Under the pieces are notes generated by a model that was not told where the DNA came from, ran no database searches, and worked only from the letters and a program-made list of their open reading frames with translations. Source: JBDTRY01 sp039931435 (lineage in GTDB: Bacteria > Acidobacteriota > Thermoanaerobaculia > Gp7-AA8). Taken from it: DNA of 11,221 bases. Where the stretch lies: positions 1 to 11,221 of the forward strand of contig JBDTRY010000115.1 of assembly GCA_039931435.1 (NCBI GenBank), read 5' to 3'. Position numbers and translations under genes: made by a program. This document shows, one piece after another, positions 8,701-11,221 of the stretch. Numbering within the stretch: position 1 is the first letter of the stretch; every line of letters begins with the position of its first letter.

Positions 8701-8756
8701 CCGACGCTAGCCAGAACAAACACTGCAATGATGGCTAGAGTGCGAATGAGTTTCAC
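5727..8756 (-). CDS. TonB-dependent receptor-like outer-membrane protein, Oar family, paralogue of the gene at 1-3007
   Basis: The protein has 1009 residues. The start is GTG at 8756-8754, four bases after AAGGAGG. Residues 1-22 are a signal peptide (hydrophobic core, VYA then QGS). Residues ~25-112 are a carboxypeptidase-regulatory-like domain (GTVTSQGAPLPGVTVTI, GGLPPGMYTVTFELAGL). EAITITA (114-120) is TonB-box-like, followed by a plug to ~245 (LIMVNGVVITENL, AEFGRFTGGVINSITKSGG) and a long beta-barrel ending in SAGIRF. Relatedness to the other receptor is plain throughout: FIEDxIQETT, the STPSFG region, HENR, GPTPGARCLRFNPFTETP and YQLPRTYRF recur in both. Cysteines occur as C438-x-x-C441 and C951/C964. 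Expected role: ligand binding and energised import at the outer membrane; substrate unknown. It has its own terminator (5673-5700) and leader, so it is probably transcribed alone. Confidence 0.93.
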   Translation of the reverse strand: MKLIRTLAIIAVFVLASVGVYAQGSVTGTLSGTVTSQGAPLPGVTVTITSPNLQGSRNSISGDGGGYNFGGLPPGMYTVTFELAGLQTVTKTQNVAVANSSKVDADLTVATVSEAITITASSPSVLDSPQISSNFQQDAIEKLPINRDPLSVAALAPGVLADAGQSGTSIGTLSANQVQISGSPGYDNLIMVNGVVITENLRSQAGPLFIEDAIQETTVLTGAISAEFGRFTGGVINSITKSGGNQFSGSVRDNLTNSAWGALVPTQTVRTDKVNHQYEGTLGGFIVRDRLWFFGAGRQQKKTADFATVLPPGTTGASPLPYTRLDDEKRYEVKLTGQITPKHSLIVSYLDKKRDLTNTRFTNSIYDLDSLTTQGTPETLASAFYNGVITSNFLLEGQYSKRTLKFVNSGSKFTDLILGTLMRDSSNGNARFNSPTFCGVCDTERRDNHSILAKGSYFLSTPSFGNHSFVIGGEDFHENRYANNHQSGSDFRVNVSSVRLINGVLYPTIDDSSASYIRWTPIFVGANENNLDVKSVFLNDKWDFNSHFTFNLGLRYDKNHSEDGQGVVASDDSAVSPRLTAIYDVMGNGKHRFQASYNKYVSRVIDGPGTANDASGTPGSIDFQYRGPVINPAGTPVNQLVDDHTALQMLFAWFNANGGTSNLDLLHPTGARSVPGFDYFFEGSLKSPSVNEYAAGYGVQLGQSGYAKVDYIYRKWQDFYGLTVTQATGTITDQLGITHDRGIIDNTNDIQRNYRGLQFQAGFRPSRFNVGTSYTYAKLRGNDETETVTSGAFANIPLDSYYPEYAGYARRLPTGYIDNFDIRHQLKLWAGYDVPMPASFGSLNATILHSYHSGVAYSAAGLISVTNYAGAPDIPAYEQSLLGVQNYYFSDRGALRADAVNRTDLALNYVFPIGKVQLFATGELLNVFNNDGVEDLNFIQKSVRTNRNSNCVQASNGPTPGARCLRFNPFTETPVEGVHYQLAPGFGGPTNFQAYQLPRTYRFSAGIRF

Positions 8757-8760
8757 ATGT

Positions 8761-8767
8761 CCTCCTT
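8761..8767 (-). promoter_or_regulatory. Strong Shine-Dalgarno sequence of the second receptor gene
   Basis: AAGGAGG (minus strand 8767-8761) precedes ACAT and the GTG start. The ATG one frame over (8758-8756) is followed at once by TGA, so it cannot encode the receptor, and GTG is the start by frame. Four of the seven bases of this site belong to the inverted repeat described for 8764-8812. Confidence 0.8.
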
Positions 8768-8812
8768 AATGATGAACCGCGTTCATGAATAAATGTCCGG
8801 CGCTCATTAAGG
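8764..8812 (-). promoter_or_regulatory. Leader inverted repeats overlapping the ribosome binding site
   Basis: Read as mRNA, CCTTAATGA (8812-8804) is perfectly complementary to TCATTAAGG (8772-8764), 9 bp. The 31 nt between hold a second perfect stem, ATGAAC/GTTCAT around a 3-nt loop (8786-8772), adjoining the outer one and sharing base 8772. The outer 3' arm includes AAGG of the AAGGAGG ribosome binding site, so the closed form would mask it. Alternatively the repeats are DNA operator sites. I do not recognise a known riboswitch class. Confidence 0.4.
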
Positions 8813-8989
8813 GTTCAAGGAGGGATTTTTTCAATAGGGTAGGAGCGCTAAATCGTTTGATTAACAGCTAGTTAACCGGCGCGTTACGTCTGTAACTCCA
8901 AAAAGCCGACGAATCCAAACGGTCCGTTGAATCCGCTACAGAACTGCTTCGAAATGGTGTGGGGTTGCCTCGGAGAACAGAACGGGGAT

Positions 8990-9085
8990 GTCATCCCGAA
9001 TCCGAAGGAGAGGGATCTCCTGTGGAACTCGCGGTGTCGTTGAACCAGACGAAGATCCGTCCACGCTGCGCTCGTTCGGGATGAC
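8990..9085. repeat. Interspersed repeat, copy A
   Basis: This 96-bp element has perfect 11-bp terminal inverted repeats, GTCATCCCGAA (8990-9000) and TTCGGGATGAC (9075-9085). The interior contains GAGGGATCTCC, ACTCGCGGTGTCG and GAAGATCCGTCC. A diverged copy in the same orientation lies at 9567-9661. Repeats with this GTCATCCCGAA/GGGATCT style of ends occur in intergenic DNA of several phyla; they resemble small non-autonomous elements but encode nothing. Confidence 0.7.
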
Positions 9086-9270
9086 CTTTCCGCACACGCG
9101 CTGGCTTCGTTGATTTGTTGCTTCTCAGCAGTCGGCGGTCACGCCAAAGCGCCCCGCTGCGTGAGTTGATCCCGCACGCCGCCTCGTGCACGCCGGAGGC
9201 GTGCCACACATTAGCCGGTGGTAAGCGCCGCAGGCGCGCCACCACCGGGTCACGGACGGTTGCCCGGACC

Positions 9271-9288
9271 CGACCCCGGCAGGGGTCG
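9271..9288. repeat. Small hairpin in the spacer of the large inverted repeat
   Basis: CGACCCC (9271-9277) and GGGGTCG (9282-9288) are perfect 7-bp arms around GGCA. It sits just inside the left arm and roughly mirrors the GCACCCC/GGGGTGC hairpin inside the right arm. Confidence 0.6.
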
Positions 9289-9363
9289 CGTATCGACAAC
9301 TCCTGAAACGTCCGCTTCCGGTGGTGGGTCATCCGTACTGAAGAGGACATGGTAATGAAGGCT

Positions 9364-9411
9364 GAGATTCGTCCAGGGCATCGTTGAATCTCCGGCACCC
9401 CTCCGGGGTGC
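9364..9411. repeat. Two adjacent inverted repeats in the spacer
   Basis: GAGATTC (9364-9370) pairs with GAATCTC (9386-9392) over a 15-nt loop. Directly after it, GCACCCC (9395-9401) pairs with GGGGTGC (9405-9411) around TCC. The second has the same 7-3-7 design as the hairpins at the ends of the large inverted repeat. Confidence 0.55.
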
Positions 9412-9566
9412 GGCTGGTTAACCAGACCGTCGGCCCGGTGGTGGCGCGCCTGCCGGCGCTTACCACCGGCTAATCTTCGGCACGCCTCCGGCGTGCGTTT
9501 TCCACGCACGGGGAGCGCATCTGTGTCTATGGGGATGTGGCGATCATTAGCTCAACGAACAGACGT

Positions 9567-9661
9567 GTCATCTCAAAGCCGAAGTCGAGGGATCTCCGGA
9601 GACTCGCGGTGTCGTCGAACCAGCCGAAGATCCGTCCTCGCTGCGCTCGTCCGGCAGAATG
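9567..9661. repeat. Interspersed repeat, copy B
   Basis: This is a direct copy of the element at 8990-9085, in the same orientation. It shares GAGGGATCTCC, ACTCGCGGTGTCG and CGCTGCGCTCGT with scattered substitutions and a 2-base length difference after GGATCTCC. Its terminal inverted repeats have decayed: the left end reads GTCATCTCAAA and the right end CCGGCAGAATG. It ends about 9 bp beyond the ettA stop codon, so ettA transcripts run straight into it and it may serve as their 3' structure. Confidence 0.65.
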
Positions 9662-9670
9662 TCGCGCACC

Positions 9671-11221
9671 CTATCGCGTCAACTGCCTGTAGTGGATGCG
9701 GTGCGGTTGGTCGGCAGCTGCTCCCAGACGCTTCCTGCGGTCCGCTTCGTATTCGGAGTAATTGCCGTCGAAGAAGTTCACCACGCTCTCACCTTCGAAG
9801 GCCAGAATGTGGGTGGCCACACGATCCAGAAACCAGCGGTCGTGGCTGATGACCACGGCGCATCCGGCAAAATTCTCCAGCGCTTCTTCAAGGGCGCGCA
9901 TGGTGTTCACGTCCAGGTCATTCGTCGGTTCGTCGAGGAGGAGCACGTTCGCCCCCTCCTTGAGCATCTTGGCCAGGTGAACGCGGTTGCGCTCACCGCC
10001 GGAGAGATTGGCCACCTTCTTCTGCTGATCTGCACCGGAGAAGGCGAAGCGGGCCACATAGGCCCGGGAGTTGACCTGCTTTGTTCCGAGCTGCACAAGA
10101 TCCTGGCCGTCGGAGATTTCTTCCCATACGTTGCGATCAGCCGAGAGGCTGTCGCGGCTCTGATCGACGTATCCCAGTTTGACCGTCTCTCCGACGCGCA
10201 GGGAACCTTCATCCGGTGACTCCTGGCCGACGATCATGCGGAAGAGTGTGGTCTTTCCCGCCCCGTTCGGCCCGATGACACCGACGATGGCTCCGGGAGG
10301 GATGAGAAAGGACGCGCCTTCCACCAGAAGATTTTCGCCGTAGGCCTTGCTCACATCCTTTGCTTCGATGACGACACTGCCCAGCCGTGGGCCGGCTGGA
10401 ATATAGATTTCCAGTTCCTGCTGCGCCTTCCCCTGCGTGTCCTGGCTGAGGAGGGCCTCGTAGGAGTTGATGCGCGCCTTGCCTTTAGCGTGTCGCCCCT
10501 TCGGCGACATGCGGATCCATTCGAGCTCGCGCTGCAATGTCTTCTGCCGGTCGGATTCCGATTTCTCTTCTTTCTGAAGGCGGGCCTGTTTCTGCTCCAG
10601 CCACGACGAGTAATTGCCTTTCCAGGGAATGCCCTGGCCACGATCGAGCTCGAGGATCCAGCCGGCGACGTTGTCCAGAAAGTAGCGGTCATGCGTAACG
10701 GCGATGACAGTGCCCGGATACTGCTTGAGGTGCTGCTCGAGCCAGCCGACGGACTCGGCGTCGAGATGGTTGGTGGGCTCGTCGAGAAGAAGAATGTCCG
10801 GTTGCTGGAGAAGCAGACGGCTCAGGGCTACGCGGCGACGCTCGCCACCGGAAAGGAGCTTTACTTCGGCTTCCCCCGGCGGACAACGCAGAGCGTCCAT
10901 GGCCATCTCCAGGCGGCTGTCCAGATCCCATGCGCCGGTGGCGTCGAGCGTTTCCTGGACCTCGCCCTGTCGTTCAAGGAGTGAGGCCATCTCGTCGTCC
11001 GTCATGGGCTCGGCGAAACGGCCGTTGATCTCGTCGAACTCCTTGAGGAGGTCAACGGTCTCCTGCACACCCTCCTCCACGATTTCTCGCACAGTCTTCG
11101 AATCATCGAGCTTCGGCTCCTGCTCGAGAAATCCGACCGTATGGCCGGGTGAGAGCACCGTCTCCCCGACGAAATCGTGGTCGACTCCCGCCAGGATGCG
11201 CAGGAGCGAGCTCTTTCCGGA
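9671..11221 (-). CDS. ettA: EttA-type ABC-F translation factor (5' end beyond window)
   Basis: 516 residues are visible. The first, SGKSSLLRILAGVD, is the end of the first Walker A motif, so about 35-40 N-terminal residues lie beyond the window compared with the usual ~555. Visible in order: Q-loop region FLEQEP; an arm-like helical insert (visible ~50-110); signature LSGGERRR (~123); Walker B DEPTNHLD; the charged inter-domain linker with MSPKGRHAKGKARI (~238-251); second Walker A GPNGAGKTT (~318); LSGGERNR; DEPTNDLD; and the C-terminal LGAAADQPHRIHYRQL. Both Walker B glutamates are intact. The linker and C-terminal block are characteristic of EttA rather than Uup or antibiotic-resistance ABC-F proteins. 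In E. coli EttA binds the ribosomal E site and gates the first elongation steps according to ADP/ATP. There are no membrane segments. It is followed directly by an interspersed repeat and no standard terminator. Confidence 0.95.
   Translation of the reverse strand, partial: SGKSSLLRILAGVDHDFVGETVLSPGHTVGFLEQEPKLDDSKTVREIVEEGVQETVDLLKEFDEINGRFAEPMTDDEMASLLERQGEVQETLDATGAWDLDSRLEMAMDALRCPPGEAEVKLLSGGERRRVALSRLLLQQPDILLLDEPTNHLDAESVGWLEQHLKQYPGTVIAVTHDRYFLDNVAGWILELDRGQGIPWKGNYSSWLEQKQARLQKEEKSESDRQKTLQRELEWIRMSPKGRHAKGKARINSYEALLSQDTQGKAQQELEIYIPAGPRLGSVVIEAKDVSKAYGENLLVEGASFLIPPGAIVGVIGPNGAGKTTLFRMIVGQESPDEGSLRVGETVKLGYVDQSRDSLSADRNVWEEISDGQDLVQLGTKQVNSRAYVARFAFSGADQQKKVANLSGGERNRVHLAKMLKEGANVLLLDEPTNDLDVNTMRALEEALENFAGCAVVISHDRWFLDRVATHILAFEGESVVNFFDGNYSEYEADRRKRLGAAADQPHRIHYRQLTR

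Larger units (their letters stand above)
9188..9496. repeat. Large near-perfect inverted repeat with REP-like hairpin ends
   Basis: The left arm (9188-9249) and right arm (9434-9496) are inverted copies of each other. Over 62-63 bases I count three mismatches (9206-9209 region) and one indel. Each arm ends outside in its own hairpin: GCACGCC-GGA-GGCGTGC at 9188-9204 and the matching GCACGCC-TCC-GGCGTGC at 9480-9496. Each also carries TTAGCCGGTGGTAAGCGCC or its complement. The 184-bp spacer has further stems. The pattern is that of a REP doublet or MITE-like unit; in other bacteria REPs are moved by Y1-family (RAYT) transposases, none of which is in this window. Confidence 0.75.
8757..9670. 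other. 914-bp intergenic region, mostly interspersed repeats
   Basis: No credible gene is present. 8757-8985 is the upstream region of the second receptor: leader stems, an AT-rich part (about 8820-8875) that probably holds its promoter, and small inverted repeats such as TTAAC/GTTAA. I could not pick a convincing -35/-10 pair. From about 8985 to 9661 the DNA is built of repeats listed separately: two direct ~95-bp copies at the ends and a long inverted repeat between them. The frames that stay open here are Arg-rich, lack homology I can recognise and run through the palindromes. Confidence 0.65.

Noticed and set aside
8991..9509. Open minus-strand frame of 172 codons across the intergenic repeats
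   Set aside because: It runs through repeat copy A and both arms of the inverted repeat, is very rich in Arg, has no recognisable domain, and its start lies outside the right-hand hairpin with no good ribosome binding site. It is best explained as translation of repeats, a common source of false hypothetical proteins.
8985..9661. CRISPR array
   Set aside because: The repeats are two long direct copies and inverted arms, not regularly spaced short direct repeats with unique spacers, and no cas gene is present.
9659..10984. Plus-strand open frames antisense to ettA
   Set aside because: They mirror a well-conserved ABC-F coding frame and have no independent support.
1..11221. tRNA, rRNA or known riboswitch
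   Set aside because: I saw no cloverleaf with the expected T-loop sequence, no rRNA segment and no recognisable riboswitch core in the intergenic regions on either strand.

Overview
The window is chromosomal DNA, fairly GC-rich, with four protein genes. Two are large paralogous outer-membrane receptors with an N-terminal carboxypeptidase-regulatory-like (Oar-type) domain. One is a lipoprotein joining a sulfatase/alkaline-phosphatase fold to C-terminal TPR repeats. One is an EttA-type ABC-F ATPase. Outer-membrane receptors and a lipoprotein mean a Gram-negative cell. The combination of Oar-like receptors, sulfatase-TPR proteins and interspersed GTCATCCCGAA-type repeats is what I associate with Acidobacteriota. 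That assignment is inference; no marker gene fixes the lineage.

Layout. 1-3007 (minus): first receptor, complete except for its last stop-codon bases, which lie beyond the window edge. 3008-3365: divergent intergenic region with several palindromes. 3366-5498 (plus): sulfatase-fold/TPR lipoprotein starting at TTG. 5499-5726: convergent gap with a GC-rich inverted repeat and an intrinsic terminator for the minus strand. 5727-8756 (minus): second receptor, starting at GTG behind a strong Shine-Dalgarno sequence, with a leader that can fold over that site. 8757-9670: 914 bp without a credible gene, largely made of interspersed repeats: two direct copies of a ~95-bp element flanking a large near-perfect inverted repeat with REP-like hairpins. 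9671-11221 (minus): EttA, missing about 35-40 N-terminal residues.

How the genes may work together. The two receptors are clearly related and share orientation, with the lipoprotein gene between them on the other strand. The plausible reading is a small cell-envelope locus: receptors importing or binding a ligand at the outer membrane and a lipid-anchored hydrolase or transferase of the sulfatase fold acting in the envelope. No SusD-like protein, transporter or regulator is present, so the substrate cannot be named. EttA is a housekeeping translation factor and probably unrelated to the locus.

The points most worth a second look are the replaced catalytic motif in the sulfatase-fold protein (Thr/His instead of Cys/Arg), the potential Shine-Dalgarno-masking fold upstream of the second receptor, and the repeat mosaic at 8990-9661. 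I see no clear evidence of a wholly new system.
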